Assembly (NCBI RefSeq): GCF_017744695.1
Contig: NZ_JAGIAS010000001.1
Location: forward strand, 1,827,013 to 1,891,012
DNA: 64,000 nt
Source of the DNA: Dyadobacter sp.
GTDB lineage: Bacteria; Bacteroidota; Bacteroidia; Cytophagales; Spirosomataceae
Direction of reading: 5' to 3'
Shown here one piece after another: positions 27,260-36,898 of this stretch; position 1 is the first letter of the stretch, and the number at the start of each line of letters is the position of its first letter. Under the pieces are notes generated by a model. The model worked only from the letters and a program-made list of their open reading frames with translations. It had not been told where the DNA came from and did not search any database. The position numbers and the translations under genes were made by a program.

Positions 27260-30070
27260 TTATTTTTTGTCGCTTCCACCAAGCTGTGCAGGTGCCCCAC
27301 CGGTTTGAGCGCCTTTTTTGGCTTTCTCAAAATCACCGGCTTTGATGATCACCAGCTTATTGTAGTCGATATGCTTGTTAAATGCAGCCTTGATCTGGTC
27401 CGGCGTCAATGCTTCGATTTTCTTCTCAAAATCGGCATCCCATTGCATGGTACGGTTTAAATAAAGGTTGCTGCTGAGCGTGTTGGTAAGCGACGCGTCC
27501 TGCGAGCGCGCTACCTGCCGCGATTGCAGGTATCCCGACTTGGCTGCTTTCAACTCGTCGGCCGTAAATCCTTCCTTCATCACCTTCTCGATTTCCTCTT
27601 TGAATGCCGCTTCCAGTTTCTCCGCATTCTGAGGTGCGTAAATGGCGTACGACATAAATGTACCGTTCTTGTCCAGCGGGCTCGCCGAGAATTGGGAGCC
27701 AACGCCGTAGCTCAACCCTTCCTTCTGACGAATACGGGTAGCCAGGCGCGAATTCAGGAAGCCTCCGCCGAGCATGTAGTTACCCATTATCAATGCCGGA
27801 TAGTCGGGATCGGTATCCTGCAATGGCATATTCAACCCGGCCACAAACATCGCGTTGGCCTTATCCGGCGTCTCGATCGCCTTGTTTTCGGCCTTTACTG
27901 CCTGGTAAGGCGAAGCAATGCGGGTGAACGGCTTTGCACTTTTCCAGCTTCCGAACTCGTCGTTCAGGATTTTCTGGATCGCATCCTTGTCGAAATCGCC
28001 CACCACGGTGGCCGAGGCGTTGTTAGCCCCATAAAATTCCTTGTGGAATTGACGGATCTGGTCAATCGTCGTAGCCTTAATGCTCTCGACATCCTCATCG
28101 AACGTGCCGACGTAGCGTACGTCGCTTTTGGGGTAAGGCGAGGTAAGGCGGCGGTACTGGTTAAAAGCGATGGCCTGCGGTTCGCTCCGCTGCGATTCAA
28201 TGCCCGCCAGTTCTTCCTGTTTCAGTTTTTCGAATTCGTTTTCGTCGAATGCAGGGGTTTTCAACACTTCCGCCACCAGTTTCATCACGGCAGGCAGGTT
28301 CTCTTTGGTTGTTTCAATACTCGCCCCGGCCTGATTGGTATTACCGAAGAAACTGACACGTGCTTTCAGACGGTCGAACTCGTCCTTCACCTGCTGGCGG
28401 GTTTTGGTTTTCGTACCCTTGTCAAGCATTGAGCCGGTCAGATCGGAGATCGTCGCCTTGTTTTGCAGGCTCTTCTCGTCGCCGAACCGGAGGAAAACGC
28501 GCGCCGCAACTACATTACCGCGGGTCTTTTTAGGTAGCAATGCGGTTTCAATCGTATTCGCTTTCTCGACCCGCGTCGTACGGCTTTCCACATTGGCCGG
28601 CGAAGGGTCAAATGCCTCGCCTTCCGCTACCACAGCCTCTCCCTTGTAGTCCTTCACGAGATCGGCTACTTTCGGCGCTTCGGGAATTTCGGCCCTTACC
28701 GGGTTAGCCTCAGGCATGAATGTACCCAGAGTGCGGTTCGATGGTTTGAAATAATATTGTGCGACCCGGGCTACGTCTTCGGGCGTTACTTTGCGGATAT
28801 TATCGCGGAAAAGGAATGCCAGACGCCAGTCGCCCGTAGCGATGGATTCGCTGATGCTCAACCCCACCCTTTCCGAGTTCCGGAATTCGAGGTCCCAGTT
28901 TTTGAGAATCGTTGTTTTGGCCCTTTCCACATCCTCTTTGGATGGTTTGAACGTGGCAGTCGAATCCAGCGTCGCGGTGAATGCTTTTTTCGCTTCATCC
29001 AGCGATTTCTCTTTCAGGATTTCAGCCCCGAACAATACGAAACCGGGGTCGTACAGCTGGAATGTGTATCCAAATTGGGACGAGGCTTTCTTGGTGTCCA
29101 CCAGGTTTTTATACAACCTTCCGTTTGGCTCCGTGGTAAGCACTTCCGTGAGCACCTCCATGGCAGGGTAATCGGCGTGCGAGCCAGGCATAATATGGTA
29201 CATCGCCATCAGCATTTGCACATCGCCTGTTCTTTTCAACTCCACAAAACGTTCGCCGTCCTGGGTAGGCTCCACGGTATACGAGTGTGGAAGGACACGG
29301 GTCGGTTTAGGAATTTTACCAAAATATTCGTTGATCAATGCCAGCGTTTTAGGCTCGTCGACCTTCCCGGCCACCGTCAGCACCGCATTATCCGGCTGGT
29401 AATATCTCTTGTAAAATGCTTGCAGGTTTTCGATGGGTACGCGCTCGATGTCGGAGCGGTTACCGATCGTCGACTTGCCGTAGTTGTGCCACAGGTAACC
29501 TCCCGAAATGACCCGCTGCATCAACACGCGGAACGGACTGTTTTCGCCCGATTCGAACTCGTTACGCACCACGCTGAATTCGCTGTCGAGGTCCTTCTTG
29601 GCAATAAATGAGTTCACCATCCGGTCGGATTCCAGGTCGAGTGCCCATTTCAGGTTTTCGTCGGAGGCTGAGAAAGTTTCGAAATAATTGGTACGGTCAT
29701 ACCACGTGGTACCGTTCGGTCGCGCACCGTGCTCGGTGAGTTCCTGTGGAATGTTGGTATGCTTCGGAGAGCCTTTGAACACCAGGTGTTCGAGCAAGTG
29801 GGCCATCCCCGTTTCTCCGTAACCTTCGTGACGGGAACCTACCAGATAGGTGACGTTTACCGTGATGGTCGGCTTGGAGGGGTCGGGGAACATCAGTACT
29901 TTCAGGCCGTTCTCGAGATTGTATTCCGTAATCCCTTCCACGGACGTCACTTTCGTAACGCCTTTCGGCAACTGCTGCGCTTCCGAAGGCATTGCCAGCA
30001 TCGCAGCAAGCATCATTCCGACGAGCGAGCCCTGCCTGAACAAATTTGTTCTTCTAGATTTCATGACCAT
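27260..30070 (-). CDS. M16 family zinc metallopeptidase (two M16 repeats)
   Basis: 936 residues with a signal peptide ending AMPSEAQ. The N-terminal half has the inverted zinc motif HLLEH within GETGMAHLLEHLVFKGS and the downstream Glu in EFSVVRNEFESGEN. The C-terminal half is a second M16 repeat without HxxEH but with the substrate-binding RQKEGLSYGVGSQF segment, so one polypeptide carries both an active and an inactive half, as in Bacteroidota periplasmic M16 enzymes. The last residues (QTGGAPAQLGGSDKK) look disordered. Two ATGs (30070 and 30064) are possible starts. Confidence 0.92.
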   Translation of the reverse strand: MVMKSRRTNLFRQGSLVGMMLAAMLAMPSEAQQLPKGVTKVTSVEGITEYNLENGLKVLMFPDPSKPTITVNVTYLVGSRHEGYGETGMAHLLEHLVFKGSPKHTNIPQELTEHGARPNGTTWYDRTNYFETFSASDENLKWALDLESDRMVNSFIAKKDLDSEFSVVRNEFESGENSPFRVLMQRVISGGYLWHNYGKSTIGNRSDIERVPIENLQAFYKRYYQPDNAVLTVAGKVDEPKTLALINEYFGKIPKPTRVLPHSYTVEPTQDGERFVELKRTGDVQMLMAMYHIMPGSHADYPAMEVLTEVLTTEPNGRLYKNLVDTKKASSQFGYTFQLYDPGFVLFGAEILKEKSLDEAKKAFTATLDSTATFKPSKEDVERAKTTILKNWDLEFRNSERVGLSISESIATGDWRLAFLFRDNIRKVTPEDVARVAQYYFKPSNRTLGTFMPEANPVRAEIPEAPKVADLVKDYKGEAVVAEGEAFDPSPANVESRTTRVEKANTIETALLPKKTRGNVVAARVFLRFGDEKSLQNKATISDLTGSMLDKGTKTKTRQQVKDEFDRLKARVSFFGNTNQAGASIETTKENLPAVMKLVAEVLKTPAFDENEFEKLKQEELAGIESQRSEPQAIAFNQYRRLTSPYPKSDVRYVGTFDEDVESIKATTIDQIRQFHKEFYGANNASATVVGDFDKDAIQKILNDEFGSWKSAKPFTRIASPYQAVKAENKAIETPDKANAMFVAGLNMPLQDTDPDYPALIMGNYMLGGGFLNSRLATRIRQKEGLSYGVGSQFSASPLDKNGTFMSYAIYAPQNAEKLEAAFKEEIEKVMKEGFTADELKAAKSGYLQSRQVARSQDASLTNTLSSNLYLNRTMQWDADFEKKIEALTPDQIKAAFNKHIDYNKLVIIKAGDFEKAKKGAQTGGAPAQLGGSDKK

Positions 30071-30238
30071 ATTAAAATCAATTAGTTTAGATTTATAATC
30101 CTTGAAAATAGTGCAGAATATCACATTTACCAATGGATTGGTGACAAATGGCAAAATATATACGTTGCAACATAATGTCGCATCATGCGTGTATGGGTTG
30201 CATATGAATTTTCAAAACACGTCCCTCATCGAAAGAGA

Positions 30239-30634
30239 ATGACCACAATTAAAAAAGCCCCGATCCTGTTTTCCTTCCTGGCTGCTGCCCTGCTATCTGC
30301 CTGCGCAGGCAACGGGATCCCCATTTCATCCAATACCAAATACCCGATCCAGGTCCTGTACGATAACCAACCGCTGGAACGTCCCTATTCCGAATTGGCG
30401 GTGGTGGAGATCGGCAGCGAGGATTCGCTGACGGCCGACCAAACCAAGGACAAGCGGATGATGTTCCGCGGAAACGACGCCAAAACAAAAGAGCTCCTGA
30501 CCGCACGGCTGGTTATGAAAGCCCAGAAAATTGGCGCCGATGCCATTATCAATGTGAAATACAAATACTACACAAGCGTGAATAAGGAAGGCTATATGCT
30601 GAGCGGGCTGGCTGTGCGGTACCGCGGAGAATGA
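30239..30634 (+). CDS. Small lipoprotein, YbjQ-like C-terminal part
   Basis: 131 residues. The signal peptide ends LLSACAG, a lipobox. The C-terminal half (KAQKIGADAIINVKYKYY...GYMLSGLAVRY) has the pattern of the YbjQ/UPF0145 fold, where a helix is followed by GADAVVNV and a final strand; this link is weak. It is divergent from the M16 gene and 27 bases upstream of a thioesterase gene. Confidence 0.65.
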   Translation: MTTIKKAPILFSFLAAALLSACAGNGIPISSNTKYPIQVLYDNQPLERPYSELAVVEIGSEDSLTADQTKDKRMMFRGNDAKTKELLTARLVMKAQKIGADAIINVKYKYYTSVNKEGYMLSGLAVRYRGE

Positions 30635-30661
30635 CACTGCTAACAAGATAAATTAAAAACC

Positions 30662-31189
30662 ATGCTGTTTACTGCCAAACTATCCGACATGCCCGTCGAG
30701 GCGGAATCGAGGGTGATCATCCGTTTTCAGGATTGCGATCCGCTGATGCATCTGAACAACTCCAAATACTTCGATTACTTCTTCAATGCGCGGGAAGACC
30801 AGGTTTCCAAATTGTATGGTTTCAGTTTTGAGGCAATGTTCCGCGAGCTGCGTACGAGCTGGGTCGTGTACCAGCACCAGATCGCGTACGTAAGGCCCGC
30901 GCGCATCAGCGAGTGGGTACGCATTACCTCGCGTGTGATCTACTACAATGAAGACACGATGGTGACCGAGTATTTCATGACCAACGACCTCCGCACCGAA
31001 CTCAAAACCGTGCTCTGGACTACTTCCAAGCATATCAGCATTGCCTCCGGGCAGCGTGTACCGCATCCGAAGGAGGTAATGGATTACCTGGGCGCGACCT
31101 GCGTACCGGGCCTCGATTTCCCGCACCTGCATTTCAACGACCGCATTCACGCGATCAAGCAGGAACTGGCGGCGGGCGCTAGCGTGTAG
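30662..31189 (+). CDS. Hotdog-fold acyl-CoA thioesterase
   Basis: 175 residues. The 4HBT-type active site is visible as IIRFQDCDPLMHLNNSKYFDYF, with the Asp of DCD and the HLNN following it. It would hydrolyse acyl-CoA; substrate unknown. It ends 11 bases inside the convergent tamB-like gene. Confidence 0.82.
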   Translation: MLFTAKLSDMPVEAESRVIIRFQDCDPLMHLNNSKYFDYFFNAREDQVSKLYGFSFEAMFRELRTSWVVYQHQIAYVRPARISEWVRITSRVIYYNEDTMVTEYFMTNDLRTELKTVLWTTSKHISIASGQRVPHPKEVMDYLGATCVPGLDFPHLHFNDRIHAIKQELAAGASV

Positions 31190-34100
31190 GGTCTTTTTCT
31201 GAGATCAGCTTTCTTGTGGTATCCTGTTTGGCATCCTGCGGAGCATCCTGGCGGACAGAATCGGCAGGCAGGAAGGGGATTCGCACGCCTGGTTTAGGCG
31301 AACGGGTGAAGCGGTTGAAACTGTGGGTAAACTGCATGCTCACACCGCCCGTCGTGAAGGTACCGCTGTTGAACACCAGGTTATTCTGGATATTCCGGTT
31401 GTAGGCCTTCACCCGCACCGAACCTTTGGCATTCAACCAGTACTCCAACGTCCACTCACCGAGCAAGCTCGCAGCATCGTATTGAGAGGCACCCGTTTGC
31501 GACTGCGTCCCGGAAGTAAACCGGCCGTCTCGCGTTACGCGAAAACGGTCGTTCAGGAACCGGTACGAGAAGCGCAGCTGCAAGTTATTCAATGCATTCT
31601 GGTCCAGGGAAAGGCCCGAAACACCCACTTCGAGATTTTCGTTGATACCCGAAGCCCAGCGGCTGATCTGGTTCGATACGAGTTCGCTGATGCTGCTTCC
31701 GAGAAAGTTCTGGCTACCTACCGTCGCCAGGCTGCTTTCAGGCAATAGCTGGTTCACGACAAGCAAGCTGCTCACCTGCCGGCTCAGCTCCTGTTCGTCT
31801 GATTTCAACTTGTTCTGAAATGCTTCCAGCTGGCCCCGGTAAGCGCTCAGCGAGGGATTATCGAGGATTTTCAGGTCATACCGGATGGTGGGCGACATCA
31901 GCCGTTCCGACAGCCCGATGGTCACCTCCACGGGATACCTTCTCGACAATGCATCCCCGCTGTTATTCCCCAGATTCCCGGTATTGGGCAGCACGCCCGC
32001 CAGCGACACCATTTGGGTGTACCCCGCCTTTACGTCGAGCTGTGCGCCGTAAGGATCACCCGCCCAGACGATCCTGCTGCCCGGCTTGATATTGAATTTC
32101 TTGTTGATGACATTCTGTAAAGTAAAATTATACTCTCCCTTTTCGATCTCGTACGTCCCCGCCATGGTGAAATCACCCTGGGTATCGATGTTCAGGTTGA
32201 GACGTCCGCTACCGTTTCCGCGCAACACGTCGCCGGTTTGCCGGTCGAAGATAATTTCGCAGGTCGCGTCGGGAGTAAGGTTGAAGTTGAAATCCATTTT
32301 GATCCCGCCTGCAATGTGGCTGCGGGCTACGGAATCAACAGCGGGAGCACCGGTTGTACTGTCGGCGGGCACCATTTTGCTCACAAACTGAATATAATCC
32401 TGCGTGGCCACTTCGGTAGCACCATCCAGCGGGATATGGATACGCGTGCCTTTGTTACTGGTCACATTGGCCTCGATGTTCAGGTTATCAATCGGCCCGT
32501 ACACCGCCACAGGACCGGTTACGTAGGCCGTTCCGTAGAACATGTCATTATCCTTCACGGTGGTATTCAGGATTTTGAAATTGCGAAGGTCTGCATTGAA
32601 CCCGAGCGAGAAATACTTGAAACCATCATGAAAAACCCCGCCGCGCAATGTCGCCGTATTGCCGTCGGAATCGGTAACGAGAATGTTATTGCCGGTGATC
32701 TCGCTTTCACTGAAATTGATTTTATCGCTGAATGTAAACACCGATTGCAGGTAATCAAACTTCATCCGGCCTTTATCCACAGTGAGCGACCCTTCCAAAA
32801 CAGGCGCGTCGACCACCCCCTTTATCGATACTACCCCCTGCGCGGTCCCGCTGATGTCGGAGACCAGTCCTTCCGCGAAAGGTTCGAGCGCTTTGAAATC
32901 CGCCTGATTGAAAATGGCTTTCAGATTCAGGGTGTTTGTTTCGAGTTTTGGGCGATAGGATCCCACGAGGCTGAAAACCCGGCGTGCATTCTTGTTAAGC
33001 TGGGCGTCGATCTGCAACTCGCTGGTGATCTGGTCCCAATCGCCGGTCCCCAGCAGGTTACCGAACTCGTACTGACCATACCCAAGGCCTTCGATCGCAA
33101 AATTCGCATCGAGCATAGCACTGTTGTAAATATCCTTCACCTTGGCAGAGCCGTCCATGATGCCCGATAGCTTGGTGGTGAAAACTGGGTTCAAGCTGGC
33201 GAGTTTGAAGTTTTTAATATCCAGCAAAAGGCTCTTTTCCGGATCTTCCGACGCGGTTCCGCTGAGGAAAATGCGTTGCTTGCCGCTCACCAAACCGAGG
33301 TTCGACATCGTGATATCGTCGCCCACAATCGAAATCAGGCTCTCGGAAGGCACGTTCCATTCTTCATCCAGCAGGTTGAGTTTGGAGTTTTTGAAACCAA
33401 TATCCAGACCAGCCGGCAGGAATCGTATCTCACCCGCCAGGTTGGCCCTGTTGGTACTTTTAACCTGATGGATCGCGCCGTTGAAATCGATATGGTCCAC
33501 ATCCCAGGTCCCTTCCAGCTCCATTTTCTCGGTAGGCACCATTTTGCTGATCTGCTGCTTGTCGGAAGTCACAAGAATGGACGCGAGTACTTCGGCGCTG
33601 TTTACGAATTTCGAGGTGGTAACATCCACTTCCGCATTCATAAACTGGTTTTTACCATAACTCACCGTATCCGACACCGCATTGAATGTCAGTACCGCCG
33701 TGTTATCCATTTTAAAAATTCCCTCCGCTTTTGCACCGCGGGAAATGTAAATATCCGGGCTGAGGAAAGCCAGGAACTTCGACAGGTTATGGGTCTGAAC
33801 CGAGTAGTCGATATCGTACCTGCGCGACAGCATTTTCAATGGCTTCCGTGCGTAGTATTCATTCCGGCTGGCCTCGTTTTCAAAGAAATACAGTTTATAT
33901 TCTTCCAAAACCTGGCTCACGTCCTTCCAGGCCTGTGTCGGCAGGAAGTTGCCTTCCACCTTGGCCGTCAGGAACTCGCTGTCGAGTTGCAGATGCCGTT
34001 TTCCGAGGTGGTTCCTGGAAGACAATACCAGCGTATCCACGACAAGGTTACGCTCTTTATTGGTCATCACGAGGTAGGTATTGAGTAATTTGGCATGACC

Positions 34101-35804
34101 AACCAGCTCATCGACCGTGTTACCCGTCACATTCACATTCAATTGCGTGCGGAGCGTGATCGGGTCTTCGCTGAAACCGAGTTCTTTCAAATTAGCCTTT
34201 TCGATCACCCCTCTGACGTCGAACATGTTTTGCTGCTTCGAAAGATCGAACTCACCGTCGAGGTTAACCACCAGGTTGCTATCGCGGGTGCTCACCAGCC
34301 CATTGAAATACTGGTTCTGCAAATTGCCTCTCAGCCGGATGTTTTTATAATCATAATTTCTGAAACCTACCCGGTGCACCAGCGCATTCATATCCGCGGA
34401 AGCGACCGAGAGTTCCAATCCTTTTCCGTATACCTTCCCTTCAAAATCCAGTTCCTGCCAGTTGTCCTCGTCTTCCAGCAAAGTCCCTAAATTGAAAGCC
34501 GACGTCTTCACCTCACCCGAATAGGTGGTCGTTTTGGCGTCGGCAATGTGGAACACCAGATCTCCCGACAGCTCGCCCAACTCCGACGAAGCCGACGCAT
34601 TTACCGCAAAATCTTCCAGTGTCCCCTTGAATGTGCCATCCAGCAGGGTATAGCCGAATTTTTGCAAATCGGGGTGCATGTCCCATTCCGGGTAATATTG
34701 CACGAGGTCGACGGGGTCTATTTTGGAGACCGATAACCGGATGTCCATCAGCACGCCTTCGATCGTAGGAAGGCCCTTAAAACCGATATCGCCAATGAGC
34801 CTGCTGTTCTTCCCGAAGTGCAGGTCGGTATTGGAAAGCATAAAATCATCGACCTTCCCATTGAAATCGCCTGATATCATCCAGGTTTCATTCAAGCCAT
34901 CGATGTAACTCGAAAACAAGCCCAGATCACGCGAATCCACCCGGCTACCGACGAGGTGCCCTTTCATGCGGATCTTGTGATTGAAGTCGCCCAACTCGCC
35001 CGACCGGTTGTAATAGAATATCACCTCGTCTTTCAAATGCGAATTGCCAATGTGCGCATCGAGCTCCTTCAATTCCATTTTTTTCTGGCAAAAAAGGAAT
35101 TTAGTGTCGAGGTCGTGCATTTCAAGGCCCGTCTGCTTATCGACCGTTTTCAGGTTTTTGGCACGAAATGCAATGGTATCTCCCTGAACGAGGAAATCGC
35201 TGAGCTCGCCATAGAGGTGTTTGAGGCTGAAATGGGAGTAGTCAAATACCCGTGAACCGCGATCGCGGGGCTGACGCGGGTCGTCGTAACCGAATGTACC
35301 GTCGATCACCTTCGCTTTGCCAATGATGAAAGGCGTGTTGTTCTCGGGCGCATTCGGCGGCCTGGGCACTGCCGGAGCGGTGAGCTCGTTAATGCGGGCG
35401 ATGAAGCCGTCGATGTTGAGGTCGCCCGATTTCGGCACTATGACCAGGTGTACATCAGGCCGGTACACATTGACTTCGTCCAGAAATATCTCCTTCGCCG
35501 AGTCGCGGAGAATATTGTTAAGATTCAGATTGACATCCAGGCGACCGACATCGATCATGTCCGCACCCGAGGAATCCTTCACCGAAACGCCTTCCAGCGA
35601 AACCACGTCGAACCATTTGATATTAACCCTTTCAATGGAAATGGGATAATTCAGCTTGGCGGAGATATCGGCCGTTACGTACCCTACGGCCCAGGTTTGC
35701 ACCGAAGGAAGCTGTAATGCGGTGGTAGCAATTCCAAGCGCCAGCAGCACGAAGATGATAACCACGATCAGACCATTACCAAGCGCCTTCAGGAATTTTA
35801 ACAT
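31179..35804 (-). CDS. TamB-like translocation/assembly protein (DUF490)
   Basis: 1541 residues with one N-terminal membrane anchor (IVVIIFVLLALGIATTALQ). The rest is a long array of beta strands, as in TamB/AsmA-like proteins that bridge the periplasm and are linked to outer-membrane protein assembly and phospholipid transport. The C-terminal TamB domain (DUF490) is clear near residues 1050-1480: GSGRLNLNIDTQGDFTMAGTYEIEKGEYNF, LGNNSGDALSRRYPVEV and the SSLLVVNQLLPES segment. The tail (about the last 45 residues) is polar and rich in Asp and Lys. No tamA/omp85 gene is adjacent. Confidence 0.9.
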   Translation of the reverse strand: MLKFLKALGNGLIVVIIFVLLALGIATTALQLPSVQTWAVGYVTADISAKLNYPISIERVNIKWFDVVSLEGVSVKDSSGADMIDVGRLDVNLNLNNILRDSAKEIFLDEVNVYRPDVHLVIVPKSGDLNIDGFIARINELTAPAVPRPPNAPENNTPFIIGKAKVIDGTFGYDDPRQPRDRGSRVFDYSHFSLKHLYGELSDFLVQGDTIAFRAKNLKTVDKQTGLEMHDLDTKFLFCQKKMELKELDAHIGNSHLKDEVIFYYNRSGELGDFNHKIRMKGHLVGSRVDSRDLGLFSSYIDGLNETWMISGDFNGKVDDFMLSNTDLHFGKNSRLIGDIGFKGLPTIEGVLMDIRLSVSKIDPVDLVQYYPEWDMHPDLQKFGYTLLDGTFKGTLEDFAVNASASSELGELSGDLVFHIADAKTTTYSGEVKTSAFNLGTLLEDEDNWQELDFEGKVYGKGLELSVASADMNALVHRVGFRNYDYKNIRLRGNLQNQYFNGLVSTRDSNLVVNLDGEFDLSKQQNMFDVRGVIEKANLKELGFSEDPITLRTQLNVNVTGNTVDELVGHAKLLNTYLVMTNKERNLVVDTLVLSSRNHLGKRHLQLDSEFLTAKVEGNFLPTQAWKDVSQVLEEYKLYFFENEASRNEYYARKPLKMLSRRYDIDYSVQTHNLSKFLAFLSPDIYISRGAKAEGIFKMDNTAVLTFNAVSDTVSYGKNQFMNAEVDVTTSKFVNSAEVLASILVTSDKQQISKMVPTEKMELEGTWDVDHIDFNGAIHQVKSTNRANLAGEIRFLPAGLDIGFKNSKLNLLDEEWNVPSESLISIVGDDITMSNLGLVSGKQRIFLSGTASEDPEKSLLLDIKNFKLASLNPVFTTKLSGIMDGSAKVKDIYNSAMLDANFAIEGLGYGQYEFGNLLGTGDWDQITSELQIDAQLNKNARRVFSLVGSYRPKLETNTLNLKAIFNQADFKALEPFAEGLVSDISGTAQGVVSIKGVVDAPVLEGSLTVDKGRMKFDYLQSVFTFSDKINFSESEITGNNILVTDSDGNTATLRGGVFHDGFKYFSLGFNADLRNFKILNTTVKDNDMFYGTAYVTGPVAVYGPIDNLNIEANVTSNKGTRIHIPLDGATEVATQDYIQFVSKMVPADSTTGAPAVDSVARSHIAGGIKMDFNFNLTPDATCEIIFDRQTGDVLRGNGSGRLNLNIDTQGDFTMAGTYEIEKGEYNFTLQNVINKKFNIKPGSRIVWAGDPYGAQLDVKAGYTQMVSLAGVLPNTGNLGNNSGDALSRRYPVEVTIGLSERLMSPTIRYDLKILDNPSLSAYRGQLEAFQNKLKSDEQELSRQVSSLLVVNQLLPESSLATVGSQNFLGSSISELVSNQISRWASGINENLEVGVSGLSLDQNALNNLQLRFSYRFLNDRFRVTRDGRFTSGTQSQTGASQYDAASLLGEWTLEYWLNAKGSVRVKAYNRNIQNNLVFNSGTFTTGGVSMQFTHSFNRFTRSPKPGVRIPFLPADSVRQDAPQDAKQDTTRKLISEKDPTR

Positions 35805-35825
35805 ATATAGCTTCGCAGCGGGATA

Positions 35826-35856
35826 CTGCTTATCTTATTGTTAATGCTTAATTTTG
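35826..35856 (+). promoter_or_regulatory. Possible promoter for tsaD
   Basis: TAATTTTG at 35849-35856, a full match to TAnnTTTG, with CTG (not TTG) 20 bases upstream at 35826-35828. It lies 17 bases before the ATG at 35874. Confidence 0.45.
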
Positions 35857-35873
35857 CGAATATTTTCCACAGT

Positions 35874-36872
35874 ATGAATATCCTCGCCATTGAATCGTCG
35901 TGTGACGAAACCTCCGCAGCTGTTATAACAAACGGGAATATCCGCTCCAATGTTGTTGCTACGCAACTCATCCACACCCAGTACGGCGGCGTCGTTCCCG
36001 AACTGGCTTCGAGAGCGCATCAGCAACACATTCTGCCGGTGGTGGACAAAGCATTGAATGATGCAAAAATAGCAAAAAAAGACCTGGATGCCATTGCTTT
36101 TACCAAGGGGCCTGGTTTACTGGGCGCTTTGCTGGTAGGTACTTCGTTCGCAAAGTCCATGGCGCTCGGATTGGATATCCCGCTGATCGAGATCAATCAC
36201 ATGCAGGCGCACGTGCTCGCGCATTTCATAGATACGCCCAAGCCTGCATTCCCTTTCCTTTGCCTTACCGTGAGCGGTGGACATACCCAAATCGTAAAAG
36301 TCACCGGCCCGCTCGAGATGGAAATTATCGGCGAAACGCGCGATGACGCAGTGGGTGAGGCTTTTGATAAAACGGCCAAGCTCCTCGACCTGCCCTATCC
36401 GGGCGGCCCGCTGATCGACAAATATGCCGCGCAGGGGAATCCCCAAGCCTTCCCATTTCCGCTTCCGGAAATACCCGGGCTGGATTTTTCATTCAGTGGG
36501 ATTAAAACTTCGTTTTTGTATTTCCTCCAAAAACAGGTCCGCCAGAATCCGGATTTCATCAAGGAAAACATAGCCGACATTTGTGCCAGCATTCAGTTTA
36601 CTTTAATTGATATTCTCCTTAAAAAACTAAAAAAAGCATCCCGCGAAACGGGTATTAAGGAAATTGCGATCGCCGGCGGTGTTTCCGCTAACTCAGGTTT
36701 GCGCAAATCGTTGCAGGAACTCGGCGAACAGCTGGGCTGGAATGTGTATATTCCTGCTTTCGAATATTGTACGGATAATGCGGCCATGATCGCGATTGCG
36801 GCGCATTACAAATTCGAGGCGGGCGATTTCTGCGACCAGACTGTCAGCCCGCTTGCGAGGATGGAGTTTTGA
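35874..36872 (+). CDS. tsaD: tRNA N6-adenosine threonylcarbamoyltransferase TsaD
   Basis: 332 residues, essential in most bacteria. It transfers threonylcarbamoyl to A37 of ANN-decoding tRNAs with TsaB and TsaE. Marks are MNILAIESSCDETSAAV, HTQYGGVVPELASRAH, the metal motif NHMQAH, SGGHTQIV and IAGGVSANSGLR. The start was set at the ATG giving MNILAIESS; a longer frame upstream overlaps leader sequence. Confidence 0.96.
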   Translation: MNILAIESSCDETSAAVITNGNIRSNVVATQLIHTQYGGVVPELASRAHQQHILPVVDKALNDAKIAKKDLDAIAFTKGPGLLGALLVGTSFAKSMALGLDIPLIEINHMQAHVLAHFIDTPKPAFPFLCLTVSGGHTQIVKVTGPLEMEIIGETRDDAVGEAFDKTAKLLDLPYPGGPLIDKYAAQGNPQAFPFPLPEIPGLDFSFSGIKTSFLYFLQKQVRQNPDFIKENIADICASIQFTLIDILLKKLKKASRETGIKEIAIAGGVSANSGLRKSLQELGEQLGWNVYIPAFEYCTDNAAMIAIAAHYKFEAGDFCDQTVSPLARMEF

Positions 36873-36898
36873 GGTATTACTAATCTGGAAGGGATTGT

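Noticed and set aside
27524-28432. Rightward frame opposite the M16 peptidase gene
   Set aside because: Antisense shadow with Phe/Arg-rich composition and no recognisable domain.
32238-33170. Rightward frame opposite the TamB-like gene
   Set aside because: Antisense shadow; the TamB-like gene on the other strand is complete across it.
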